Source: Methylophilus sp. 14
Lineage (GTDB): Bacteria > Pseudomonadota > Gammaproteobacteria > Burkholderiales > Methylophilaceae
Length of the DNA: 64,000 nt
Assembly (NCBI RefSeq): GCF_015354345.1
Contig: NZ_JADKYS010000001.1
Location: 868,001 to 932,000 of the forward strand
Direction: 5' to 3'
The notes under the pieces were generated by a model. It did no database searches. It was given only the letters and a program-made list of their open reading frames with translations, and had not been told where the DNA came from. Below, piece by piece: positions 17,526 through 26,918 of the stretch (position 1 is its first letter; every line of letters starts with the position of its first letter). The translations under genes were made by a program, and so were the position numbers.

Positions 17526-18356
17526 ATGGTGACACTCACCGAAGCAAGGGCAAACCGGACCGTCAAGGACTGGGTCGCTTTTTTTCAACAGGCAGATATT
17601 CCTGTCTTGCGGCAAACGGCCAGGGAACTGGCGCAGTTGCGTGAGCATGAAGACGAAACCGGTGCGCGTGATATTACGCGGGTGGTGATTAACGACCCGC
17701 TCATGATGTTTAAAGTACTGACCTACGCCAATAATCACCGCAGTCGCCACCAGTTGCAAGACCTGGTGCAGGTTGAGCAGGCGATTATCATGATGGGGAC
17801 CAGTACATTTTTTGCCCAGATTCCAACCGTGCCACACGTGGAAGATGTACTGAACCAGCATGTGCCTGCGCTGGTGGATTTATTAAAGCTGATGATACGC
17901 GCCCACCGGGCTGGCTATTTTGCCGCTGAATTTGCTTCACACCTGATGGATTTGCATGCCGAGGAGTTGCGCGTGGCAGCCTCGTTGTATGACTTTGCCG
18001 AAATGCTGATGTGGTGTTTTAACCCTGAAGCCATGAGCGAGATCAGCAAACGCCAGGCGGCCGATAAAACCTTGCGCAGCCGGGTGGTGCAGCAAGACGT
18101 ACTCGGTTTCCGCGTGGTGGAGTTACAAGCTGAATTGGTCAGGGTGTTTAATCTGCCATCGTTGTTGACCGACCTCATGGATGAGCAACGTGCCCATTTG
18201 CCACGCGTGCGCAATGTACAGCTAGCGGTGAATCTGGCCCGGCATTCTGCCGATGGCTGGGGCAATGCGGCTTTGCCGGATGACTATAAAGACATCGCTC
18301 AACTGCTGCATGTGGATGTGGAGCGCGTGATGCATATTGTCGGCGTGCCGCACTAG
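17526..18356 (+). CDS. HDOD-domain signalling protein
   Basis: A 276-residue protein; GGAG lies eight bases before the ATG. An HDOD-type all-helical domain is recognised from IPVLRQTARELAQL, the segment ARDITRVVINDPLMMFKVLTYANN (about 47-70) and the VEQAIIMMGTSTFF helix. HD metal residues are not conserved, as is usual for HDOD proteins, which act as regulatory output modules linked to c-di-GMP, chemotaxis or stress. No second domain is apparent. It stands alone and converges on the TPR gene. Role unknown. Confidence 0.8.
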   Translation: MVTLTEARANRTVKDWVAFFQQADIPVLRQTARELAQLREHEDETGARDITRVVINDPLMMFKVLTYANNHRSRHQLQDLVQVEQAIIMMGTSTFFAQIPTVPHVEDVLNQHVPALVDLLKLMIRAHRAGYFAAEFASHLMDLHAEELRVAASLYDFAEMLMWCFNPEAMSEISKRQAADKTLRSRVVQQDVLGFRVVELQAELVRVFNLPSLLTDLMDEQRAHLPRVRNVQLAVNLARHSADGWGNAALPDDYKDIAQLLHVDVERVMHIVGVPH

Positions 18357-18372
18357 TCCCTTAAAGTCTTGC

Positions 18373-20208
18373 TCAGGTTTCGCCAGGCCGGTTTGCCAAC
18401 AGGTCGGTAATCGCCTGGTGTACCTGGTCAATCACATTCTCCCAAGGCTCTTCAGCGCCTTGCCTGAATAACCGCATGCCCGGATACCACGGGCTATCTT
18501 GCCGATGTTGCAACCAGCGGAAATGCGCCTGGTGCGGCAGCAATAACCAGACAGTTTTGCCTAAGGCCGCTGCCAGATGGGCGACGGCGGTATCGACTGA
18601 AATCACCAGGTCCATTTGCATGATCAGTCCGGCCGTTTCCGTCAAATCTGTCAGCGCCGGATGGTGGCATTCCAGCATGGGGAAGCGCTTGAGCATGATA
18701 TGGTCTTCACGGCGGAACTCCTTTTGCAGGCTGTGCCATTCGACTTCCATTTGCAGCAGCGGTGCCATCGCATAGAGCGGAATGCTGCGTAAACGGTCAT
18801 ATTTGTTGTCTGCATCTCCGCACCAGTTGAGGCCGATACGCAACCGGCGTGCAGGGCCTAACAGTTGTTGCCAGGGCAACTGGTGCCGCTCAGCAATCTG
18901 CAGATAGGGCAGGCTGGATGGAATCGTATCCAGTCGCGTGTTAAACGCCGCGGGCAAACTCAGCATGGGGCAATGCACATCAAAATGCGGCAGTGGCCGC
19001 CCGTCCTGGCGAATCACCAAAATGCCTGCATCTTGTGCCCAAAGGGCGTTCATTAAGTCAAACAAAGCCTCGGGTACCGCAACAATCATCTGGTTAGGCT
19101 TAAAGGCTTTAATGAGCGGAATATAGCGGCAATACTGCAAGCTATCGCTCAGTGTTTGCTCAGCCTGGATGAGGATGGTTTTGCCAACCAGCGAACCGGT
19201 TTCACGCCACAATAAGCCCGGGTCCGGCCGTTGCGGATCTGGCAATAGCTGAAAACGCGAGGCATACATGGGCCAACCGTCTTCATATTCGCCTCTGGCC
19301 AGCTTGAGCATGCTCAGGTAATAACGGGCTTGTGCGTGCTGCGGCGCATGTTGCAGGGCCGTGCTGAGGCAGGAGTATGCCTCGTCGGTGTCGCCGTTCT
19401 CATACAGCGCCAGCCCCAGATTGCAATAGGCCGAGGCGTAGCCAGGGTTGAGTTGCAGCCCCTGCCTAAAATCGGCAATGGCTGCCGGATACTGGCCGAG
19501 CTGGCAGAGTACCACCCCGCGGTTGTTATACGGCACCGGCAAATTGGGCTGATAGTGAATGGCATCGTTAAAGCTGTCCAGCGCCGCTTGTGTTTGCCCC
19601 TGGAGTTGCAACATCAGGGCACGTTGGTGGTAGGCTTCGGCAAAGTCTGGCTGGATATTGATCGCCTGTTGCATGCATTGCAGGGCTTCATCCGTCGCCT
19701 GCAATTGCTGGCATAACACGCCCAGACGATAGTGAAAGTGCGCATGTTCTGGATGGGCGGCGACCGCTTGCCTGAGCATGTTCGCTGCTTGTTCTGGCTG
19801 TTGTGCCTGCAGCATCAGGTCTACACATTCGCTGAATGCCTGCGATTGCTGTGGGTCGAATTTGGTCGCGGTGCGCAGGCGTAAAATCGCCTCTTGCGTG
19901 CGCCCCATGTTTTTCAGCGCGCGGGCATCCAGGTAATACAGTTGCGCCTGTTTGGCATCCAGGGCAATCGCTTTTTTATAACATTCGTGCGCGGCTTTAA
20001 ACTGCTGCGTGCGCATATGCAGGTTCGCCAGTTGCACATGCAACTCAAGTATGTTGGGCTGTAAACTGATCGCCTGCAGTAAATACTGTTCGGCGGCATG
20101 AAACTCCTGATTTTTTAACATCAGGCCAGCCAGCTTCTGGTAGGCATCCCAGCGCGACGGGTCATCGGCAATCAGTTTGAGCAGTTTTGCAATGGCTTCA
20201 TTATTCAT
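18373..20208 (-). CDS. TPR-repeat protein with glycosyltransferase-like C-terminal domain
   Basis: A 611-residue product. Residues about 1-310 are a run of some nine tetratricopeptide repeats, recognisable from the repeated A.Y/A.AHYRLG and NP.YA.AY.NLG patterns. Residues about 340-600 resemble the GT9/GT41-like domain often fused to TPRs (LRIGLNWCGDADN, SLQKEFR, DLVISVDTAVAHLAAALGKT, WLLLPHQAHFRWLQ). No signal peptide is seen, so probably cytoplasmic. It may glycosylate proteins or assemble surface polysaccharide, but the acceptor is unknown. It is monocistronic and divergent from bcp. Confidence 0.8.
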   Translation of the reverse strand: MNNEAIAKLLKLIADDPSRWDAYQKLAGLMLKNQEFHAAEQYLLQAISLQPNILELHVQLANLHMRTQQFKAAHECYKKAIALDAKQAQLYYLDARALKNMGRTQEAILRLRTATKFDPQQSQAFSECVDLMLQAQQPEQAANMLRQAVAAHPEHAHFHYRLGVLCQQLQATDEALQCMQQAINIQPDFAEAYHQRALMLQLQGQTQAALDSFNDAIHYQPNLPVPYNNRGVVLCQLGQYPAAIADFRQGLQLNPGYASAYCNLGLALYENGDTDEAYSCLSTALQHAPQHAQARYYLSMLKLARGEYEDGWPMYASRFQLLPDPQRPDPGLLWRETGSLVGKTILIQAEQTLSDSLQYCRYIPLIKAFKPNQMIVAVPEALFDLMNALWAQDAGILVIRQDGRPLPHFDVHCPMLSLPAAFNTRLDTIPSSLPYLQIAERHQLPWQQLLGPARRLRIGLNWCGDADNKYDRLRSIPLYAMAPLLQMEVEWHSLQKEFRREDHIMLKRFPMLECHHPALTDLTETAGLIMQMDLVISVDTAVAHLAAALGKTVWLLLPHQAHFRWLQHRQDSPWYPGMRLFRQGAEEPWENVIDQVHQAITDLLANRPGET

Positions 20209-20358
20209 GGGAGAGACTGCAACACTTCAAACGTTTGCGTATGACCTTAAAATGACAGATGGCGGATTAAGGTACAATAAGCAGCTTAAAGCGTCAACGG
20301 CCAAACGGTCATCAGGCCCACTTTAAAGTCACTTCACGTCTACAGGGGAAATCAAGCA

Positions 20359-20898
20359 ATGCTCATCAAACTGATCATGTACGGACTGATATTATGGCTA
20401 GCCATCTGGGGTTATCGTCAGTATCAACAGCCCTCGAACCGCGTCAGTGTTGGCATGAAAGCCCCCGATTTCAAGTTGCCGGATGCGCAAGGCCATACGC
20501 GCCGCCTGGCTGACTGGCAAGGCAAATGGCTGATCCTGTACTTTTACCCCAGGGATGACACGCCGGGTTGCACGCGCGAAGCCTGTCATTTTCGCGACGA
20601 TATCCAGCAAATCCACGCCCTGGGCGCAGAGGTTGTTGGCGTGAGCGTAGACAGCGTCGCCAGCCATGCTGACTTTGCACAAAAACACCGTTTATCGTTC
20701 CCCTTGCTGGCAGATACCAATGGCCAGGTGGCCGATGCCTACGGCGCTTTGTTAAATCTAGGTATATTGCAGGCCGCCAAACGCATGACCTTTATCATTG
20801 ATCCACAAGGCATGATTGCGCAGACCTACAGCAACGTCAATCCAGACGGCCATAGCCAGGCCATTATTGATGACCTCAAACGCTTATCCGCTTTTTAA
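20359..20898 (+). CDS. bcp: Membrane-anchored Bcp-type peroxiredoxin
   Basis: A 179-residue product. An N-terminal hydrophobic helix (LIKLIMYGLILWLAIWGY, residues 2-19) is followed by an AhpC/TSA-type thioredoxin fold. The catalytic motif YPRDDTPGCTREAC carries the peroxidatic Cys (TPGC) and a resolving Cys five residues later, typical of the Bcp/PrxQ class. It reduces peroxides with thioredoxin-like donors. The anchor would place it on the inner membrane, most likely facing the periplasm. The DHFR gene follows after 3 bases. Confidence 0.9.
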   Translation: MLIKLIMYGLILWLAIWGYRQYQQPSNRVSVGMKAPDFKLPDAQGHTRRLADWQGKWLILYFYPRDDTPGCTREACHFRDDIQQIHALGAEVVGVSVDSVASHADFAQKHRLSFPLLADTNGQVADAYGALLNLGILQAAKRMTFIIDPQGMIAQTYSNVNPDGHSQAIIDDLKRLSAF

Positions 20899-20901
20899 GA
20901 G

Positions 20902-21393
20902 ATGTCTATGCAAGCACTTTCCCTCATCGTTGCCCACGCCGACAACCGGGTGATTGGCCACAACAACCAATTGCCCTGGCACTTGCCAGAAGACCTCAAA
21001 CGCTTCAAACAACTCACCATGGGTCACCACATCATCATGGGCCGTAAAACCTATGAGTCGCTGGGGCGCTTGCTGCCAGGACGCACCACGGTGATCGTGA
21101 CGCGCGATACTGAATATGCGGTTGAAGGTGCCAAAGTCGTACATTCATTGCCAGAGGCACTCGCTGCCTGTGCAGGTGATGATGAGCCATTTTTGATTGG
21201 TGGTGCAGAGATGTATGCACAAGGCCTGGCCTACGTCACGCGGCTATATATCACACGCGTGTATGCACATGTAGGCGGCGATGCATTTTTCCCGGAAATC
21301 GAGATGCATGACTGGGCGTTGGTGAGTGAGGAAGGGCATACCTCGGTGAATGGACTGCATTATAGTGATATGGTTTATCAGCGGCGGGCCTAA
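20902..21393 (+). CDS. folA: Dihydrofolate reductase
   Basis: A 163-residue enzyme of standard length. The motifs are IVAHADNRVIGHNNQLPWHLPEDLKRFK (Asp of substrate binding in LPEDLK), IIMGRKTYESLGRLLPGR and FLIGGAEMYAQGL. It reduces dihydrofolate to tetrahydrofolate with NADPH. ATG 20902 follows the bcp stop codon by 3 bases and the AAGAG serving it overlaps that stop, so translation is probably coupled. No terminator is visible before the repeat element at 21514. Confidence 0.96.
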   Translation: MSMQALSLIVAHADNRVIGHNNQLPWHLPEDLKRFKQLTMGHHIIMGRKTYESLGRLLPGRTTVIVTRDTEYAVEGAKVVHSLPEALAACAGDDEPFLIGGAEMYAQGLAYVTRLYITRVYAHVGGDAFFPEIEMHDWALVSEEGHTSVNGLHYSDMVYQRRA

Positions 21394-21513
21394 AGGGTGA
21401 ACCTCATTCAGATTTCGATCGCAACTTCATTCTGTCGTAGATTGAATCTAGTTGGTTAGATGTTTATTCAAATGTTGCTCTTTCATTTGTTGTTGATGAG
21501 TTGATTGGATGTT

Positions 21514-22066
21514 TTCTTTCGCCTCTCGGCGAGTCACTTTCTGGTGCTTGTCCCCCAGAAAGTAACCAAAGAGGACGACACCCAGCCATCACGGCCTGCG
21601 GCTCCCTTGCGTTGCTCAACAAAGTGGGCGTCCATCGAAACTCGCCCTAGCGGCTTGCAAAAGACGCAAGCCACCGCGGAACTCGAACAGACGATGGCCG
21701 ACTACCCCCACTTCGTCTCCGCTACTCAGCGTGATGGGATGGGATTCTTCTCATCAAACTTACATCGTTGAAGTTTGGACAGTTCAAAAAACAATTCTTT
21801 TCTTATAACCATCGAGGGTGGCAGTCGCATGGTGTTCGGGGTCCCCATCTGCCGCGCCGAGTAGCGCAGGCAAAATAAGAAAGAAGGGAGCGACTGTCCG
21901 AATCCCGCGGTGGCCTGCGTCTTGTGCAGGCCGCTAGGTTGAGTTTCGTGACCGCTTATTTTGACGAGCAACGCAGGAAACAAGCGGAAGCTGGGGTGCA
22001 CTTTCTTTTGGTTACTTATTCTTTGTGCAAGCAAAGAAAAGTAACTCGCCAAAAAGGCGAAATAGA
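21514..22066. repeat. Composite two-arm repeat element, copy 1
   Basis: The 21394-22229 gap holds no credible gene. It contains two related arms in opposite orientation, outer ends starting with a CGCC/GGCG hairpin (21520-21531 and about 22047-22061). Each outer hairpin is followed inwards by a second hairpin: for the left arm ACTTTCTGG/CCAGAAAGT at 21536-21563. The whole unit matches 60625-61257 in reverse complement, including the centre around 21735-21850 (GGGATTCTTCTCAT, then GGTGTTCGGGGTCCCCATC). Short open frames in it are by-products. The nature of the element is unknown. Confidence 0.75.
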
Positions 22067-22181
22067 TCGCTCATCAAACAGCTTTCGTTTTGTGCAAGCA
22101 AAGAACAATTTTTTATATCAATCACCACCAGCGGCCTAGCTGAAGACTATCAGCACTTTTAAGCACTGCTGGCCTTAAAAA

Positions 22182-22212
22182 CAAAAAAGGGAAACGCTTT
22201 GGCGTTTCCCTC
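22182..22212 (-). terminator. Terminator of the decarboxylase gene
   Basis: The stem GGGAAACGC/GCGTTTCCC (22089+100 to 22210: 22189-22197 with 22202-22210) has a 4-nt loop. On the minus strand it is followed by TTTTTTGTTTTT. It lies just after the decarboxylase stop codon. Confidence 0.92.
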
Positions 22213-22229
22213 ATGTAACATCACACGAA

Positions 22230-24476
22230 CTAGTCTTCCTGTTTCACGCAATCCACGTAGTACACTGCTTTACCATCCACGATTTGTTTCACCAAGCCAT
22301 GGTTATCGGTCTCAAAGCCTGGAAACTTCTCGTTAAACTCACGTGCAAACTTGAGGTAATTCACAATCACCTTGTTAAAACGTTCACCAGGAATCAGCAA
22401 TGGAATGCCTGGCGGGTAGGGCGTTAACAGTACGGCTGTGACGCGACCTTCCAGTTCGTCGATAGCAACACGTTCAATCTTGCGATGCGCCATTTTTGAG
22501 AAGGCATCGGTTGGTTTCATGGCTGGCACCATGTCTGACAGGTACATTTCTGTGGTCAGGCGTGCGACGTCATTGGCTTTGTACACTTCATGAATCTGCG
22601 TACACAGGTCTTTGAGGCCAATACGCTCGTAGCGCGGATGTTTCTGCACGAATTCAGGCAGGACTTTCCATAATGGCTGGTTCTTGTCGTAGTCGTCCTT
22701 AAATTGTTGCAAGGCAGCTACCATGGTGTTCCAGCGGCCTTTGGTGATGCCGATGGTGAACATGATAAAGAATGAGTAGAGGCCGGTTTTTTCGACGATG
22801 ACGCCGTGTTCTGCCAGGTATTTGGTGACGATGGCCGCCGGGATACCAAACTCATCTGAGAATTCGCCGTCTACGTCCAGGCCTGGCGTGATGATGGTGG
22901 CTTTAATCGGGTCCAGCATGTTAAAGCCTTCGGCCAGGTTGCCGAAGCCGTGCCAGCGTTCGTTGGCTTTCAACATCCAGGCATCACGTTCTTCCAGGCC
23001 GTCTTCTGACAGGTCCGTCGGGCCCCAGACTTTAAACCACCAGTCGGTGCCCCATTCTTCGTCCACCTTGCGCATGGCGCGGCGGAAATCCAGCGCTTCT
23101 TTGAGGGACTCTTCTACCAAGGCAGTGCCGCCAGGCGCTTCCATCATGGCGGCGGCCACGTCGCAGCTGGCAATAATCGAATATTGCGGGCTGGTGGAGG
23201 TGTGCATCAAATAGGCTTCGTTAAACAGGTCGCGGTCAAGGTGATTGTCTTGCGCGTCCTGCACTAGGATCTGTGAGGCCTGGCTCAAGCCTGCCAGCAG
23301 TTTATGCGTAGACTGGGTAGAGAACACCATAGACTCTTTACAGCGCGGGCGGTCAGCGCCGATGGCGTGATAGTCACCGTAGAAGTCATGGAAGGTGGCG
23401 TGTGGCAACCAGGCTTCGTCAAAGTGCAGCGTGTCTATCTTGCCATCTAGCATTTCCTTGATTTCTTCGACGTTATATAACACGCCGTCATAGGTAGACT
23501 GCGTGATGGTTAATACGCGAGGTTTGGCGTTTTTGTCACTGGCAAACGGGTTGCGTTCGATTTTTTTCTGGATGTTTTCCCAGGCAAACTCGCTCTTGGG
23601 AATCGGTCCGATAATGCCGAAGTGGTTGCGGGTTGGCATCAGGAATACCGGAATCGCGCCGGTCATGATGATGGAGTGCAACACGGACTTATGGCAGTTA
23701 CGGTCAACCACCACAATGTCACCTGGTGCCACGGTGGAGTTCCAGACGATTTTGTTGGAGGTTGAAGTACCGTTGGTGACAAAATACAAGTGGTCGCAGT
23801 TGTAAATGCGCGCTGCGTTACGCTCAGAAGCGGCTACCGGGCCGGTATGGTCCAGTAACTGGCCTAATTCATCCACGGCGTTACAGACGTCGGCCCGCAG
23901 CATGTTTTCACCAAAGAACTGGTGGAACATCTGACCCACAGGCGATTTCAAGAAGGCGACGCCGCCAGAGTGGCCAGGGCAGTGCCATGAGTAAGAGCCG
24001 TCAGCCGCGTAGTGTGTCAGCGCTTTAAAGAACGGCGGTGGCAGGCTGTCCAGGTAAGCTTTTGCTTCACGGATAATCAAACGTGCCACAAACTCAGGCG
24101 TGTCTTCATTCATGTGAATAAAGCCGTGCAGCTCGCGCAAGACATCGTTAGGGATGTGGCGGCTGGTACGGGTTTCACCGTGCAGGAAAATCGGAATTTC
24201 CTCATTGCGGTAGCGGATCTCGGCGACGAAATTGCGCAATTGCTCGATGGCTTCTGGTTTCTCTTCGACGATTTCTTCATCATCAATGGATAAGATAAAC
24301 GCAGAAGCGCGGCTTTGCTGTTGCGCAAATGAGGTCAGGTCGCCATAGCTGGTCACGCCTAGTACTTCAACGCCTTCATCTTCGATGGCTTTCGCCAGTA
24401 CACGGATGCCGAGACCGGAAGAGTTTTCGGAGCGGAAGTCTTCGTCAATAATGACGACGGGAAATCTAAATTTCAT
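22230..24476 (-). CDS. Inducible-type arginine/lysine/ornithine decarboxylase
   Basis: A 748-residue fold-type I PLP enzyme with the three parts of the family: a response-regulator-like wing domain (about 1-130), the large PLP domain and the C-terminal domain. The PLP lysine is K392 in STQSTHKLLAGLSQ. HFDEAWLPHA carries the PLP-binding Asp, and SWHCPGHSGG and TNGTSTSNK are also conserved. Length and the STQSTHK context are closest to AdiA-like arginine decarboxylases, but lysine or ornithine cannot be excluded. The product would feed polyamine synthesis or acid resistance. It stands alone with its own terminator. Confidence 0.88.
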   Translation of the reverse strand: MKFRFPVVIIDEDFRSENSSGLGIRVLAKAIEDEGVEVLGVTSYGDLTSFAQQQSRASAFILSIDDEEIVEEKPEAIEQLRNFVAEIRYRNEEIPIFLHGETRTSRHIPNDVLRELHGFIHMNEDTPEFVARLIIREAKAYLDSLPPPFFKALTHYAADGSYSWHCPGHSGGVAFLKSPVGQMFHQFFGENMLRADVCNAVDELGQLLDHTGPVAASERNAARIYNCDHLYFVTNGTSTSNKIVWNSTVAPGDIVVVDRNCHKSVLHSIIMTGAIPVFLMPTRNHFGIIGPIPKSEFAWENIQKKIERNPFASDKNAKPRVLTITQSTYDGVLYNVEEIKEMLDGKIDTLHFDEAWLPHATFHDFYGDYHAIGADRPRCKESMVFSTQSTHKLLAGLSQASQILVQDAQDNHLDRDLFNEAYLMHTSTSPQYSIIASCDVAAAMMEAPGGTALVEESLKEALDFRRAMRKVDEEWGTDWWFKVWGPTDLSEDGLEERDAWMLKANERWHGFGNLAEGFNMLDPIKATIITPGLDVDGEFSDEFGIPAAIVTKYLAEHGVIVEKTGLYSFFIMFTIGITKGRWNTMVAALQQFKDDYDKNQPLWKVLPEFVQKHPRYERIGLKDLCTQIHEVYKANDVARLTTEMYLSDMVPAMKPTDAFSKMAHRKIERVAIDELEGRVTAVLLTPYPPGIPLLIPGERFNKVIVNYLKFAREFNEKFPGFETDNHGLVKQIVDGKAVYYVDCVKQED

Positions 24477-24519
24477 TCAATGAATCCTTAACTTGTCACT
24501 GAAACGTGTAACTCAAAGT

Positions 24520-24562
24520 ACAAAGGCACTGAGCAAGCCATGCTTTTACTCGGTGCCTTTGT
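24520..24562. terminator. Long hairpin between dcd and the decarboxylase gene
   Basis: A 14-bp stem (24520-24533 with 24549-24562, one T-G pair) has a 15-nt loop in the 121-base gap between the two minus-strand genes. It has no T-run on either strand, so it could be a Rho-independent-like stop of reduced efficiency after dcd or an mRNA-end stabiliser. Confidence 0.5.
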
Positions 24563-24597
24563 GGTGAATATGGGTTGTTCTTCAATGTTGGGTACAG

Positions 24598-25167
24598 CTA
24601 TATTTTTGGCAGCGTCACGCCAACCTGGCCCTGATATTTGCCGCCACGGTCTTTGTAGCTGGTTTCGCAAATTTCATCAGACTCAAAAAACAGGACTTGG
24701 GCGCAGCCTTCGCCGGCGTAAATTTTGGCAGGCAGTGGTGTCGTGTTGCTGAATTCCAGGGTGACATAACCTTCCCACTCTGGTTCAAACGGCGTGACGT
24801 TGACAATGATACCGCAGCGCGCATAAGTCGATTTGCCCAGGCAAACGGTTAATACCGAGCGTGGGATGCGGAAGTATTCTACGGTACGTGCCAGCGCAAA
24901 CGAGTTCGGTGGAATCACGCAATAGCCTTTGCCTGAGACTTCAACAAATGACTGCGGGTCGAACTGCTTGGGGTCGACAATGGTGCTGTTTATATTGGTG
25001 AACACGCGGAATTCGTCAGCGCAGCGGATATCGTAACCGTAAGAAGAGGTGCCGTAGGACACAATTTTCTCACCGTTCGCTTCACGCACTAAGGTCGGTG
25101 AAAACGGCTCAATCATGCCGTGTTGTTCAGCCATTCTGCGTATCCATTTGTCCGACTTAATGCTCAT
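24598..25167 (-). CDS. dcd: dCTP deaminase
   Basis: A 189-residue trimeric dUTPase-fold enzyme. Conserved motifs are [56 protein letters not shown] with the catalytic Glu region [19 protein letters not shown], and GGKYQGQ at the C-terminal lid. It deaminates dCTP to dUTP for thymidylate synthesis. The length matches the monofunctional proteobacterial type. It is flanked by the decarboxylase downstream and zwf upstream, each separated by a hairpin. Confidence 0.97.
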   Translation of the reverse strand: MSIKSDKWIRRMAEQHGMIEPFSPTLVREANGEKIVSYGTSSYGYDIRCADEFRVFTNINSTIVDPKQFDPQSFVEVSGKGYCVIPPNSFALARTVEYFRIPRSVLTVCLGKSTYARCGIIVNVTPFEPEWEGYVTLEFSNTTPLPAKIYAGEGCAQVLFFESDEICETSYKDRGGKYQGQVGVTLPKI

Positions 25168-25212
25168 TCCGATATCCAGTCTCAGCGTATTGATTTACTT
25201 GTCTTAAAGAGA

Positions 25213-25240
25213 AAAAAGCGGAGTTTAAACTCCGCTTTTA
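25213..25240 (-). terminator. Terminator of zwf
   Basis: Perfect 13-bp palindromic stem AAAAGCGGAGTTT/AAACTCCGCTTTT (25214-25239). It ends in a T-run on both strands, so it could work in either direction. It lies downstream of zwf on the minus strand. Confidence 0.9.
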
Positions 25241-25337
25241 GTAGGTGCAAATAATAACAACAAAAGCTGTCAAGTTTGCAAATTTTTTGTGAATTTTTGG
25301 CGATTTTTTCAGCCAGTGGCCAGAAGGCCACTGATCC

Positions 25338-26813
25338 TTATTTGTCGCCGCCTAATTCAATGCTGTAACGCCAGAACTGGTCTTCAGCTTCAAAGATAAC
25401 TTTGGACGCTTCAGGGTCGCGGCTGCCAGCAGGGTACTGATGTACCGGCTTTTTGTCTTCTGCCCAGGCTTTAACGACTGGATCCACCAGGCGCCATTGT
25501 GCTTCTGCTTCAGAAATGTGCAGGTAGTTGGAGTTGTCACCTTGCATCAGGTTGAGCAACAGGGCTTCGTAGGCATCTACGGAGTCATCGCTATCCCAAC
25601 GGTTGGCGGCATCCAGCTGGATAGTACGTGTTTGCACGTCCAGGCCAGGAATCTTGGATTGCACTTCCAGTTTGATGCACTCACGTGGCTGGATACCAAT
25701 GATGAGCCAGTTTTGGTCCTGATCATTGATTTGCAGTGGCGCTTTTTTGAAGCGGATAGAAATACGGGTATCGGCTTCGTGCAGGCGTTTGGCCGTGCGG
25801 ATGTAGAACGGCACCCCTTTCCAGCGCGGATTGTCGATAAACAATTTCAGAGCAGCATAGGTTTCCACCACGCTGTCATTGTTGCCCAACTCTTCCAGGT
25901 AACCAGGCACTTTTTCGCCGTTGATTTCACCAGCAGCATATTGCGCACGGAAAGCATGTTTTTCCAGCTCGTTGACTGGAATAGGGCGAATCTGCTCCAG
26001 CAAAGCGATTTTTGCATCGCGCACGCCTTCTGGTGACAGGTCTTTCGGCTGTTCCATGGCGGTCAGTGCCAATGTTTGCAGAATGTGGCTTTGCAACATG
26101 TCACGCAAGGCGCCAGTGCTGTCATAGAACTGCGTACGGTCGCCAACGCCTAACATTTCGGTGTTGGTGATTTGTACGTGGTCGATGTACTGGTTGTTCC
26201 AGATTGGCTCTAACACGGTGTTGGTAAAGCGTTGCAGCAAAATGTTTTGCAGTGCAGACTTGCCCAGGTAGTGGTCGATACGGTAAATCTGGCTTTCTTT
26301 GAGGTGCTTGGTAATCGCCGCTTGCAATTCTTTGGCAGAAGGCAGGTCGGTGCCAAATGGCTTCTCGATTACCACACGGCGCCAGTATTTGTCTTCTTGC
26401 GTCAGGCCAACGTTGGCCAATGATTCCACCACTGGGGCGAAGTCAACCGGGCGCACAGACAGGAAGTAAGCCAGGTTTTGCGGGAAAACGCTTTCGTCGC
26501 TAAGGGTGGCTTTCAGTTTGCTAAATGCATCTGGATCTGTTGGTGGGTTGGCATGGTAGAAGTTACGGGCAATAAAGCGTTCAAACACTTTTTGGTCGTA
26601 ACCTTTTTTAAATTTAGTATCCAGCATGGATTTGATGTCTGCACGCCAGGCATCCAGATCAACCACTTGACGGCCAACGCCGATAATTTTCATGTCATCA
26701 GGCAAACGGCCCAGCAGGTCGAGCCTGAACAAACCAGGATACAATTTAACGCGGGCCAGGTTGCCGCTTGCGCCAAATAATACCAAGGTGCATGGATCAA
26801 TTTTATTCGTCAT
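25338..26813 (-). CDS. zwf: Glucose-6-phosphate 1-dehydrogenase
   Basis: A 491-residue enzyme; the start is ATG 26813 (MTNKIDPCTLVLFGASGN), with AAGG seven bases upstream, rather than an upstream in-frame codon. The NADP loop is GASGNLARVKLYPGLFRL (Asn in place of the usual Asp after GASG) and the active-site motif is RIDHYLGK. It oxidises glucose-6-phosphate to 6-phosphogluconolactone. With gnd and pgl next door it would form the dissimilatory ribulose monophosphate cycle that oxidises formaldehyde-derived carbon to CO2. It lies downstream of gnd in the same direction, separated by a terminator. Confidence 0.97.
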   Translation of the reverse strand: MTNKIDPCTLVLFGASGNLARVKLYPGLFRLDLLGRLPDDMKIIGVGRQVVDLDAWRADIKSMLDTKFKKGYDQKVFERFIARNFYHANPPTDPDAFSKLKATLSDESVFPQNLAYFLSVRPVDFAPVVESLANVGLTQEDKYWRRVVIEKPFGTDLPSAKELQAAITKHLKESQIYRIDHYLGKSALQNILLQRFTNTVLEPIWNNQYIDHVQITNTEMLGVGDRTQFYDSTGALRDMLQSHILQTLALTAMEQPKDLSPEGVRDAKIALLEQIRPIPVNELEKHAFRAQYAAGEINGEKVPGYLEELGNNDSVVETYAALKLFIDNPRWKGVPFYIRTAKRLHEADTRISIRFKKAPLQINDQDQNWLIIGIQPRECIKLEVQSKIPGLDVQTRTIQLDAANRWDSDDSVDAYEALLLNLMQGDNSNYLHISEAEAQWRLVDPVVKAWAEDKKPVHQYPAGSRDPEASKVIFEAEDQFWRYSIELGGDK

Positions 26814-26886
26814 TTCTAACCTTAAGATAAAAATGTAAACGGGAAAGGGCAAGCCTTTCCCATATCAAAAAACAACCGTAATCAGC

Positions 26887-26912
26887 AAAAAGCCTCCCAT
26901 GGAGAGAGGCTT
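26887..26912 (-). terminator. Terminator of gnd
   Basis: The stem GCCTC/GAGGC with flanking A/T pairs lies on the minus strand, ending in GGCTTTTTGC. It lies directly after the gnd stop and would separate gnd from zwf. Confidence 0.8.
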
Positions 26913-26918
26913 GTTTGA

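Noticed and set aside
21505-22139. Small open frames in the first composite repeat
   Set aside because: They read straight through repeat arms, in both orientations and with no conserved start; similar frames appear at 60525-61267. More likely repeats mis-read as proteins.
22230-24476. Assignment as lysine decarboxylase (CadA/LdcC)
   Set aside because: Length (748) and the STQSTHK context are nearer to AdiA-type arginine decarboxylases; I left the substrate open rather than choose.
25440-26036. 198-codon open frame on the plus strand inside zwf
   Set aside because: Antisense to conserved zwf, low-complexity composition, no family resemblance.
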